Below the pieces are notes generated by a model. The model did no database searches, had not been told where the DNA came from, and worked only from the letters and a program-made list of their open reading frames with translations. A stretch of DNA of 64,000 nt. Source: Capitulum mitella. Taxonomy: Eukaryota > Arthropoda > Thecostraca > Pollicipedomorpha > Pollicipedidae. This document shows, one piece after another, positions 45,144 through 55,094 of this stretch (the stretch's first letter is position 1; the number at the start of each line of letters is the position of its first letter). Location of the stretch: NCBI GenBank assembly GCA_030062745.1, contig CP099840.1, positions 18,769,382 to 18,833,381 on the forward strand, given 5' to 3'. The translations under genes were made by a program, and so were the position numbers.

Positions 45144-46178
45144 ATGGCTCCAAAAACCCGACGCAAACCAGGGACCTTGTTACCCGAGTTCCTGGAACCC
45201 ACAAAGAATCTCCTGTGTTCGAACTGCCGACTCTCTCCCCTACTGTCATGGATGAGGAGGCCGGAATGTGGAAAATTATTCAGTCTTGGAACTCTAGTCG
45301 CGTCGTTGCTAACAAAGAGAAGGGGAAGATCAGACTCATGCGAGACACACAGGCTGCACAGGCACACGCGAGGATCGAGTCTCTGCTGAATCAACTTTTC
45401 GACCTCATCAGCTGCCAGTGCAAGACATTTTGTATCGAAGATCTTGATGTGAGTAGAGCTGCTGCGCGCACAAACTGCAGCTGCAGCAAGACTTTTAAGG
45501 TTCCACATCTTGAGCTTGCCTTCATCAGAGCCCAGAAACTCAAGGCCGGCGATAAGAGTGCCTTCCAAACCGGAAGTAGCAATATTGTTGAGTCCCAGGT
45601 GTAAGTGAAGAACCTAGATGGAAAGCATTAGGAAGGCAAGCGAGCACATACAGGGAGAAGAAAGCACGGTTGCAGGCAGAGGCCGAGGCTGCGATGATGA
45701 AGAATTCCACGGACAGAGGGGAAAAGATGAGAATCAGCTCATGTGATGGCGATGAAGATGAAGCCAGAATGAAAAGTACTGATGGCCAGATAAAGAAGTT
45801 TTGGCAAAATACGGGCAGATGTCCAACCGTAGCAGCCGCTATCCTGCGCCACGGCGCCTCCAGCAGGATGACAGTTCCAATGGCCACGGTTCGTCGCCGT
45901 TGCCACCAGACTGCAGATTATCTGCAAGTGGCACAAAAACGTGCACGAACCAGCCCTCACCTGCGGTCTCACCTGGGATGAGCTGAAGGAGTTCCTGGAG
46001 CGGTCTATGGAGGCACCCTAAAGACTCGCCCATGGCCGGTCCATGGAGTTGAGCGTGAAGCAAGTTACCAGGGCTTGCGAGACCGTGTTCGGCGAGGCAG
46101 CCAGGGACGGCTTTATAAGGGCTGGAATAGCTAACAGGCAGTTGTTGCAAGAAAAAAGAAGAACCTGGCTAATTTGAT
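45144..46178 (+). pseudogene. internally deleted copy of the repeat-borne hAT-like protein family (N plus C terminus)
   Basis: Starts MAPKTRRKPGTL (45144), shifts frame to RVPGTHKESPVFELPTLSPT and continues through VMDEEAGMWKIIQSW. A cysteine block follows (LFDLISCQCKTFC; CSCSKTFKVPHLELAFIRAQ; GDKSAFQTGSSN) to 45600. A further segment (KKFWQNTGRCPTVAAAILRH, about 45790-45860) follows. Then, without any catalytic region, comes the C-terminal signature MELSVKQVTRACETVFGEAA and RDGFIRAGIANRQLL (about 46041-46140), ending TGA at 46176-46178. I recall the family as N-terminal Cys cluster, DG(T/R)xxNTG-type core, then VERxVKxVTxAS...RDGFIR. The core is missing and frameshifts or stops (for example TAA at 46018) are present, so this is a dead deletion derivative. 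Confidence 0.6.
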
Positions 46179-48408
46179 ACAGCTGACGGCACGCGTCTGG
46201 CTCGTTGAGCTGGTGTGCTGAAACGAACTGCTGTGATGTGTGAGGCATATGTTGTGCTCAGGTGTCTAAATGTCGCCTGTGTGCTACTCCATTCTTGTTT
46301 GAAGTATATGGAAAATGAAGCTTAAATTTATTTGGTTTTTAATGCGAATTGTTCTGCTGTCCAGACCACAACAATTCATTGCACTAGCATTCTTGGGAAA
46401 ATTTGAACACTGAACCTGACTTAGATTGTTATCTAAGAAAGCCGCAAGCAAGTTTTTGTCTCGAAAAAGTTCTGTTTATCAGCGACACATCAGTCTTTGT
46501 GCTGGTTAAATGACTCGTATCATTTAGAAATTCTCGGGCTGAACGTCCTACGCCCGCTAATTGAGCTAAATGCGGAGTAAACATCAAATTTGAAATCAAT
46601 TAGCGGCGACCAATTTGGACAACATTGGCACACGGAATGTACCGTCATTTTCCTCTTGGACAAAGACGTGCAAATGTGTGCCGATTTTTGATACCGCGCA
46701 GAAAGGTGTTTTTTTACACTGCACCCTATTCTGCACACGTCGCGCGCAGAGCCTTTCAAAAAATGTGCGGTACTTGCCTAACCGCCTACTGGCATGTGCA
46801 CAGGGCCAGTGCAAGCCAGGCAGACATATACGCAAGCACATGATCCTCAAAGATTGAGTCACAATGCATTCGTCAGTGAAATTAGAGCATGCAGACACCA
46901 AACAAACAGCAAACAACAACAAGCCGCACAAGCATGCAACAATCAAAATGCTTCAGTTACACAAATAAACGCGTAATTTTCGTTACGTTAGTATAAATGT
47001 GATGTCATTTTGATAAGGAAGCAATTCAATCACACTTGCCAAAAACGCAAACAATCACAACTGAGCAGGAGAACGCAAGGATCACTGACAGCCAGACTGC
47101 GGGAGAAGAATGTCAAATTAGCAGAGTGAAATAAAGAAATCTCTCGTACATTTGAATGGAAAAACCATTGTAATATGACACGTGGATGACGCATTCCAGA
47201 CTAACCGTAAAAAGACGACCTCCGCTTTGTCCGAGAAAACGATCAAAGTAATCCTTTCAAATGGAAAAGAACAGGCCTCGTGTGCATTTTCAACATAGGA
47301 CTAACAAATGTCCCTTTCTAGTTGTGTGGCCCACCAAACTACAGTTCCGCGTTACATTACATTGCACTCGGAAGTCGTCACGTCATGACTCGGATTTCAC
47401 CTTTAGACATGAATTATCCTTACGAAAGCTTCGCGACCTATACATTGGTGTAATCAGCCATTTTTATATTTGTATATGTATCTATTCAGTATTGGAGACG
47501 GACTCCAACTCTTCACCCAAATTGGACCTAGGTCAAGGATATGAACGTTACGAAGCTAACTGAAAGGCTAGAGTTTGCGGTCAATGAATAAATATTGGGA
47601 CTGGAGCAAGTCGAGGCGGTCAAGACCTGTGTTGAAGGAACACAAGTACTGAACGGTTTCTCGGTGATGTTAAAAATCTGCGCACTGGTGATAATGTCAC
47701 TTGTGTATATCACTTCCGTATTGTGATAAATTAGCGGTAAATGTTTGCACATGTGTATATATTACAGGGACGCAGCCAGGATTTTCTGAAGTGGGAAGCT
47801 CAGTGAGAACTGAAGTCATGCGAAAACCGCCTCCTGGAAAGACTACGTGGCTTCACTAAAAATGTAGACGGAAGGCCTATGGGGCCCGGGCTCCCTAACC
47901 CCGCGCACCCCACCCCTCTCCCTCTGGTTTGGCCGGTGATACAATGCGTCGCTGTGTATCCTCAACAACGACTCCACTGACGATGATATCGCGTTTTATG
48001 TGAAACGTTTGTTTGCATTTCATTTAATGGATCTTTCCAATACATTGTTTAATGCGAATAACTGTCGAAATTGATCACGTTTTATAAGATGAAAATTACT
48101 TCACATGCAGGTAAATTCCCGGAAATGCTCAACAACGTACCTTTTCTTAAGCCATGACACTAATTGCTTCATCATAAGGGGTGCAAAGAAATTGGTGTCA
48201 CAGGTTCCGTGCGAGAAAACACGTCGCCGCCCAGTAAAAACGACAGCCGGAAGTTCCGTGACCTGCCCTCGGGCGACAACGCACACCTGTGGGTCACGTG
48301 ACATACACCCTTGCCTGACCCGAGGCGACGCCCGGGCAGGAGAGGTCGCTTGGTGATCAATGCCGGACCTGCTAGCATAGCGTGTCCCTGAATGGTCTAG
48401 GGACATAA
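46179..48408. other. stretch without a gene; dispersed repeat end at 47765-47930
   Basis: 47765-47930 begins GGGACGCAGCCAGGATTTTC and ends in GGGGCCCGGGCTCCC and a C-rich run, like the repeats at 10962 and 21785. The remainder is AT-rich with no signature-bearing ORF. Confidence 0.4.
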
Positions 48409-49490
48409 TTGGACGATTCGCCACAGGGCAAACGGAAAGCTAGTCGGTGGAGTGCCACCATACCGGCTAAAAAACTGGATGCTCATGTACGCTCAATTTA
48501 CCGGTGGGTTCCCGTTGGAAAAATGGCATTTCTTTGGACAAAGACGAGGACGGGGAGAAAGGCTAGCATTAGCAGAGTGGCAAAAGTCGTTATTGCCAAC
48601 ACGGCACTGAACATCAACCAGGAAGTTGGCTCAGAGACTGACCGCCAGGGTGCGATACCTCCAGTATCGCACCTGACTGTTCACACGTATCTAAGGACAG
48701 ATCTCCATCTCATGCCCTTAAAACCTCGAATTCGACCAGCGTTAACCAAAACTCAAAAGAAAAGAAGGCCTGCATTTGCTCTGATAAGGCGAAACTGGAC
48801 CATTCACGACTGGAGGCGGGTAATGTTCTCGAATGACTCTCTTTTCGAACTGCACCACCCTGCCGACCGCCAGAACTAACGAGTTTGGGCGAGTAATAGC
48901 TCCCAAGTCCCCGTGTCGGAGACAGTGAAGCATCCCATACAGATTCAGGTCTGGGGGATGATGAGTTATCGGAGCTATCTGGGCTTCATATCATCCCCGG
49001 ACGGCAAAGCGTGACGGCTGATGACTACAGCGGGGAAATATTGAAGAAGATTCTGCGACATTACTGATCCGTTGGGAGAGGCAACAAGGCGCTCCAACCA
49101 AAAGGGAATTGCTGCCAGAAATATCGTAAGGCCTTTTTTTTAGCAAAGTGGGGTGATCCGCCGCAAGCGGCCAAGAAGACTCAGCTGTGGCGTCTAGAGA
49201 ACCTTCCTGGGTATAGAGCAAAGGGTGAGTGGCCTAGGAACAGCCCTAACCTATAGAGAACCTCTGGGCGATCGTCCAGGAGAGCATAGCAAAGTTGCAT
49301 CCGGCCACCTGTGAAACGGCATTTGTGAGGAGCATACGAAGGCATGGTCGGAAATTTCTGCGGAGATTCTGGACAATCTGGTGTGTGATATGCCAGAGTG
49401 TATTAGGGACTGCATAAAAACGGTGAATACAATGGGAAATAAAACAGCAGCCAAAAGCGAATTGTTTTATACTGTGAACGCCAAAGGTTA
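48409..49490 (+). pseudogene. Tc1/mariner-type transposase, decayed
   Basis: The first 156 codons are one frame: an HTH remnant (KKLDAHVRSIYRWVPVGK), a TKTRTGRKASISR linker (TGR hook), LTVHTYLRTDLHLMPLKPRI, then WTIHDWRRVMFSNDSLFELH. Later frames give VWGMMSYRSYLGFI (about 48949), NSPNL with a stop (about 49230), and ENLWAIVQESIAKLHPATCE (about 49257). Order and spacing match a DD34E-type transposase. The first catalytic Asp of the usual FSDES motif reads FSND here, and the Asp of NSPD reads Asn. Multiple frameshifts and stops. No clear terminal inverted repeats found. Confidence 0.75.
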
Positions 49491-49499
49491 AGACATCAG

Positions 49500-49850
49500 T
49501 TTCTCCACACTCTGTACCTGCATACAACGGAACTGTGCTATGCGTATTACTTCAGTGAATCCACATGAGCATACTCATATTTACTTCATTTTTTCTTTTC
49601 GCCATATCTATAACGCTGACGCAAGTTCTGCGATTCATACTTCGCGCTGACGGGTTACGTCACAGTTACCATCATATTTGAAACATTCCATTACCAACCC
49701 ATTCCTACAGACGCCTAAAGACGCAACCGTGTTCTCCGCATTTTATCTTAAATGTACTTGAAACTGTGGTAAACTGACCGACGGTTTCGAGTAGCATATG
49801 TACTAATAATACATAGCATGAAGGCTGTATGTTATACATCAGTGGACAGA
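49500..49850. other. AT-rich stretch downstream of the Tc1 remnant
   Basis: Nothing recognised; may contain the element's 3' untranslated part. Confidence 0.3.
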
Positions 49851-49852
49851 AA

Positions 49853-50490
49853 TCACGTGTACGACGTTCTAAAAAAAAACTGGATATCATCATAGCGGTT
49901 TGGCGATACGGGCAATTGCTTGGCCCGTAAGCTCCAGAAATTCGTCACCAATCCGGCCAGGATGTCGTTCTCGCGGACAGTCGTAGTAAGGCTGGGACTC
50001 AGCTGCGTCAGCCAGTCATGACCAGACGGAGTCACGCGGTCGCCAGCTCACGTCCGCAACCCATCCGGAACAAAGGTCGCGGCCGTTCGGCCGAAACAAG
50101 CGCAGGCGATGGCGTCTCGTGCGGCCGTGTAACCAGACACCGAGACAGTTAGCGCGGCCGGCTCTTACGCCGCCTAACGTCAGCCCACATCGCCGGCGGC
50201 GTCAACAGACGAGCCGGTCCCGTTCGCCGCTCCGCACGGCCGAGATAGCTGCCGCTCGTCGCCGGGCGCCGCGTTTACGTCTTCCGTCTCAGCAGAGCTC
50301 GACGCCTCTGCCCCGCCACCGCCTGGTGCCTGGCATCCCCCTGGTCTTCGGCGACGCCGGCGAAATGTGGCCGCTGTCATGGCAACCGAAAAGAGCGTCA
50401 CGCTACCAGCTCTTGCACTGCTTAGGGAAACAAGAATTCCCATCGGGGGAGGATAGAACTTTTGGATCATCACGTTACGGCTGAAATGAA
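49853..50490 (-). other. CpG-rich block with exon-like minus-strand frames
   Basis: Composition changes sharply to CpG-rich. Minus frames include an Arg/Gly/Ala/Ser-rich one (MTAATFRRRRRRPGGCQAPG, 50389 downward) and, further 3', DWLTQLSPSLTTTVRENDIL...VTNFWSLRAKQLPV (about 50015-49890). These could be the first exons of a host gene transcribed leftward, or a decayed gene. I cannot assign a family and splice sites are not convincing. Confidence 0.25.
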
Positions 50491-50767
50491 AAGTGGCCGC
50501 TGCCCCCAGTCATAATAAGTAATATCGATTCTCCGGGACATCTTTGATGCTTTACGGGGAAAAACTATTCCGTAGACTTGTTCACGAAAGCCAAATGAAA
50601 CGGAAAGGTTTCCTCTTTTGGCTGGATACGAAGTACGTACATGTTATACTGGAATATCGCAATATCGCATTACAGCAGAGTTTCGGTCTGACAAACCTTT
50701 CAGTAGCTTTGTTGCAAGTCTGCGATCATCGTGCGACCATGAATTGACTTTTTTCTTGATGAACTTA

Positions 50768-51040
50768 CGCATTCCATGATGAGTTCGTCGTATTCATCGA
50801 ATACAGCATGTCGGCGGCCAGATCCTCCGGGTGTCTGTGAGGTTGGCGTCACCACCGAAGTCTGACAGCTGGAAAACAATGCCGTCGCGCCGCTCCTTAA
50901 AAGGTGCCACGCGAGCGGCCGCGCCGCCGGCCCCTGGCCCAGGATCATCGCGCCAGAAAATAGACGCAGTAGTGGTCCAAACTGCATCATCGCAAGTTCC
51001 GGTTGGTGCTCGTCCACGAACAAGCCTACTTTCGAAATCG
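50768..51040 (-). other. putative exon, minus strand, unassigned
   Basis: A GC-rich segment between a possible acceptor (TTTCGAAAG then TAG, near 51027-51033) and a consensus donor GTAAGTTC at 50768-50761. Two frames stay open: one ends GRRHAVFDEYDELIMEC before the donor, and the other reads FKERRDGIVFQLSDFGGDAN. Only one can be right, or a frameshift is present. No family recognised. Confidence 0.25.
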
Positions 51041-51690
51041 ACAAAGGTGAGATGACGTGGATGTTTGCTGGTGTGTGTTTGTGTCTTGCACTTGTCCCTG
51101 TCTGGGAAAGAACGGCAGTGGTATCTGCTTTCACAAAAAAGGACTGATTTCTTTTTTTGCATTTTTAGCCAATAACAAACCAAACTTTGTGTGCCTTTTC
51201 CTCGTCATGCTCAACAACAGATTCTTCGCCCGCTCACCGAGAAAGCTTAATACCATAGTAAACTGACGAGGGTAGGAATAGCTCAGAGCAAGCTTCCAAC
51301 CAATGCTAAAGAAACGTAAAGTAGAGCATTCCGGTACTAAAAGTATGGATGGCTATGGTTTTGGACCAAGCTGTCTCCGACTGGCTGATGCGTTTGACGT
51401 CAGAAATGTGACGAAAAGAGAGACTCATTTTCTCGCCTACCATCTTAAGCATCGAAATGCTATGGGCGCTTGGGAGGGGTTTCTTTAAAACTAGAGGCAA
51501 ATCAACGCGTTAGACGGTTGGTTTTGGCTCAGAATCGAAGCCTTGTATCGCCTAGGCGTCCGCTTAGCATTACCATTAGTCATCAGCAAAAGATTCGCAA
51601 GCAAGACGGCACAAGAGCAAGTCATCTTCCCATTCGCACGACGGGACATTTGCATAGTGAAAGAAATCTGCATATCAACGGTGCACTGAG
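51041..51690. other. non-coding stretch
   Basis: Nothing recognised. Confidence 0.35.
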
Positions 51691-51694
51691 CTAT

Positions 51695-51790
51695 GAAAAA
51701 ATCGTGCGGCCGGCGGGGCACGAACCTGGGTTCCGTAATTACCAGCCAAACAATGTGACCAACAGACCAGACTTTCAGTTGAAAACTGAG
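51695..51790 (-). repeat. tRNA-like SINE head (pseudo-tRNA)
   Basis: On the minus strand, TGGTCACATTGTTTGGCTGG then TAATTACGGAACCC and GGTTCGTGCCCCGCC resembles a tRNA anticodon arm to T-arm with a B-box-like GGTTCGTGCC. The 5' acceptor stem does not pair, so it is not a functional tRNA. The overlapping 172-codon ORF on + (51470-51988) is probably chance. Confidence 0.35.
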
Positions 51791-51989
51791 TTGAAAAAAC
51801 GCCGAAAAACCAGTTCAAAACCCAGTTACATGCATTTGTACAAGGCAGATGGCAAAACCCCAAAATTGGATTTTCCACCTTCGCCAGCATTCAACAAAAG
51901 CAATGTGTTCTCGCGGGCAGTAGAGAAATCCACTCCGTTTCCGTCTGTGTTTCGCATCAGAACCCAAATTTGCAAACTGATGTTTTGAG

Positions 51990-52440
51990 TAGCCGTATCA
52001 GCCACAGAGACCTCAATGCGCATAGCGCGTGCGACATCAACAGGAAAGATGCGTGGTGCACCGTTGTCCGGAATGCCCCCGAGAGGACGGTGCACGGGGT
52101 TTCTTGGAGGGTTTAGATTGCATTGCTAACTCAGTTGCAGACAAGATCAGATGCAAGCAGTGGATATCTGAAAATCGATGCAGTATGATGGATGTCATCG
52201 TTTCTATCGACGAGTGCGTGTCCAGTTTTAGCAAGGCTAAATCATGCTACCTTTATCAGGTTACGTAACTCGTCACCATTGCGCTGAGAAAGTTCATGTT
52301 TTTTTTAACATTTAAAAGGGTCTCTGGGTGATGATGAAGTTGTCCTTGTCAACGGGTTTTCAGAGAATTGCGCTTACATCGTGCGGGACTCAGTACAAGG
52401 GTTTCCGTGATCGAACAACCAGTGTACTTCCATCCGTATA
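51990..52440. other. non-coding stretch
   Basis: Nothing recognised. Confidence 0.3.
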
Positions 52441-53159
52441 TGTTGTTACAAATGCCTAGGGTGATCCGAAATGCACGAAGCCGCTCCAACACAACAGGAA
52501 CCGGGTTTATCCCATTGCCCTTTGTAAGAGCTCTCCAAATTGGTAAGGTACATCATATTTCGAACAATTTTCACCATGTCACAAATCAGCTGAAATTCTG
52601 CTATAGTTAAAGTTTCCGTCGGCGCTACATTTCCTCGCGAGCGCGCTTACAACGCTAAACTCTGATTGGCTGTTGTACGTTGATGTTAGGTTTGGCTGCC
52701 AGGAGATCGCGCCATCAGCACTCGACCTACAGTTACCGACGGGGCAGAAGGGCAACGATAACTCACACCTCAGCTGCAGACCGCGCGGAACGGAGCCTTG
52801 CATTATCACCGCCATTCCTTAACGGGAATCCTAGTAGGGTTGGAAATCAAGAAATCAAAAAAGGTTTTTTTATCGGTGAACGAAACAATTCACATACTAT
52901 TTTAGCTTAACCCGATTTGTCGATTATCGGCAAGTTTGCCGATAAATTGGCGTTTATTATAGATTTTGGATCATATCTTATTGGGTGGGGAAAGGGGGGG
53001 GCGGAGGGGGGGGGCGGTAGAGCGGAGGTACGTGGAGAGCTCATAAACTCAAAAAAACTGCATCTTTTGAGTCCGCTGGATTCAGAAGACGCGTCAGACG
53101 CATTCCTGTGCTATTTTAAGCAAAAGGGGTTATGAGATGTCATGGTTTATTTGAAATGA

Positions 53160-53618
53160 ACTTTAAGGAAACAGAGACACGATTTTTCGAAACATCGTCA
53201 TCACCGACGCTCCGTCAGTAGTCACAGCAACTATGTCGCTACCCATAGACAGTCTGGACCGCAATGAGACTCTTCAGGACTCCCACGACTGTTTTGGCAT
53301 CCATGCTTTCCGCGATTCTTACCATACCCAAGTTCCGCTGTTGGTTTTGTTTGTGAACATGATTGCGTCTGTTTCTCTGACTACTGTACTGATCAATGAC
53401 GAAGGAAAACCGCTTACTGGTCCTCAGCTTCTCTTTCACACAGCTCTTTGGTAACATTTTCCTTCATTTAAGCAGCATATTTCAGCACAAGCTGGGTCAC
53501 AATTGCATGGTTCCCAGGCATCACGAAATCTCGGTCTGCTAAGGTAGACCGAATAAAGGAGATTTTTCGTGACCAGGTTGAAACCAAAGCCGTATAAAAC
53601 CATGAGTTTTGCCAGCAT
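53160..53618 (-). pseudogene. hAT transposase fragment (left arm)
   Basis: Reads MLAKLMVLYGFGFNLVTK from 53618 and then, after a frameshift, LKEKLRTSKRFSFVIDQYSS and QQRNLGMVRIAESMD (53360-53250). This is the segment of hAT transposases leading to the first catalytic Asp (FSLxxDxxT...RYMNxxVH). The Asp of VIDQYSS is retained. The remainder of the catalytic core is missing. Diverged inverted copy of 53900-54436. Confidence 0.65.
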
Positions 53619-53899
53619 TTGACCTGGCGTTTCTTTCCTAAGAGTGATCCTATCTTTGGCTAGATGCTACTTCTCTTTGTTTTTTTCGTCACTTGGCCCG
53701 TCTTTGTCTGTATTATCGATCGAAATAGGCAAAACAATTATCAAGTGCAAAAACACTACTACATGACTCTGTTGTTATCAGAATAGATTTAAGCTTCACA
53801 TCGGCGATACAGACACAAACGAGCCAAGTTCCAAGACACCGAAGACAGGCAGCAGCCAGCCTAAGCTAGAAGCATGCTTAGAAAGAGACGTCAGGACAA

Positions 53900-54436
53900 A
53901 TGCTGGCAAAACTCGCGGCTCTAGACGGCTTTGGTTCCAACGCTGTCACGAAAAGAATTCCTGTATTCGGTATGCTGAAGCAGACCGAAGTTTTGCTATA
54001 TGAGAATCATAAAACTGTGATCCAGCTCGTGCTGAAATATGCTGCTAAAGTAAAGGAAGATGTTACCAAAGTTACGAAAGAGTTGAAAGAGAAACTGAGG
54101 ACTGGTAAACGGTTTTCCTTGGCCATTGATGGGTACACTAATCAGGGGACCAGACGATATATGAACATTCATGTTCACGAACAAAGCCAACAGCGGAACT
54201 TGGGTATGATAAGAATCGTGGGTAGTATGGATATCGAAACAGCTGAAGGAGCGGCGAAGAGTTTTGTTGGAGTTCAGACTGTCCTTTGGTGGCGACAGAG
54301 CTGCTGTAACTACTGGCGGAGCGTCGGTGATGACGAAGTTTCGAAAAACCGTGTCTGTGTTTCTTGGAAGTTCACATCAAATAAACCATGGCACCTGATA
54401 TCCCTTCTGCTTCAAATAACATTAAAATGCGTTTAA
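53900..54436 (+). pseudogene. hAT transposase fragment (right arm)
   Basis: 178 codons open. MLAKLAALDGFGSNAVTK, then KTVIQLVLKYAAKVKED and LRTGKRFSLAIDGYTNQGTR with RYMNIHVHEQSQQRNLGMIR and IVGSMDIETAEGAA. Then a frame change to VTTGGASVMTKFRKTVSVFL and a terminal HQINHGT (about 54310-54395). The order matches the RNase H fold of hAT (first Asp in AIDGYT; the usual DGASVM motif reads GGASVM here, losing the second acidic residue). The BED finger and C-terminal dimerisation region are absent. The bend at 54290 is a one-base frameshift. Confidence 0.75.
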
Positions 54437-55094
54437 CGCGTCTTCTGAATCCGGCTGACTGGAAGGATGTAATTATTTTATAACTTTACGAGTTCTCCAC
54501 GTGCGCTCGCTGTGCCCTCCCCCCTCTCCCTACCCATAAAGGTATAACATAAATATAACTCCCTATGGAAAACCTACAGCAGGACCTATAATAAACAACA
54601 AACATCGATATATGTACCAATAATCGATAAATAGGGCGAAATTCTATCGTTTGCCAATAAAAATCCAAACCTTTATCGATTTCCAACCTCAGGTCGACCC
54701 TGCTAATGCAATCTGCGGTGAAAATGTTGGGCTCCGTTCCGTGCGGTCTACAACTCAAAAGTGAGTAATCATTGCCCTCCTACTCCGTCGGTAAGTGTAG
54801 GTTGAGTGCTGATGGCTCGAGTCACAGTGGCGATCTCCTGGCAGCGAAACTTAACATCAACGCACAACAGCGAATATCAAAGCTTTGCGTTGTTAGCGCA
54901 CTCGCGCGAAAATGTAGCGCCAGCGGAAACTTTAAAATATCGCAGAATTTCAACTGATTTGCGGCACCATGAAGGTTGTGCAAAATATGTCGTGCCGCAT
55001 CAATCTGGAAAGCTTTTACAAAGGGCAATGGGAAAAACCCCGTTCCCGTTGCACTGGAAAAACCTTCTCATATCAGGCCACCTTAACGCATGCC

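Larger units (their letters stand above)
52445..55090. mobile_element. 2.6-kb palindrome made of two head-to-head hAT-derived copies
   Basis: The left arm about 52445-53640 is the inverted complement of the right arm about 53880-55090. Shared landmarks are spread along it: TACAAAGGGCAATGGGA, a CGCTACATTT(T/C)C-type block, CTGCCAGGAGATCGC, GGCATCATTGC-like words near the CCGCGCGGAACGGAGC block, CGTGGAGAGCTC, GATTCAGAAGACGCGT and ATGCTGGCAAAACTC. The centre (about 53641-53879) is unique. Arms differ at perhaps 15-20 percent of positions. Each arm carries a transposase remnant reading outward from the centre. Confidence 0.75.

Noticed and set aside
45059-45568. 169-codon minus ORF
   Set aside because: It is the antisense shadow of the repeat-protein N terminus, which has matching cysteine motifs on the plus strand.
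49853-50490. Assigning a named host gene to the CpG-rich block
   Set aside because: No motif strong enough to name a family.
51695-51790. Functional tRNA gene
   Set aside because: The acceptor stem does not pair and the A-box region is poor; at best a SINE head.
51470-51988. 172-codon ORF
   Set aside because: It overlaps the tRNA-like SINE head on the opposite strand and carries no signature.
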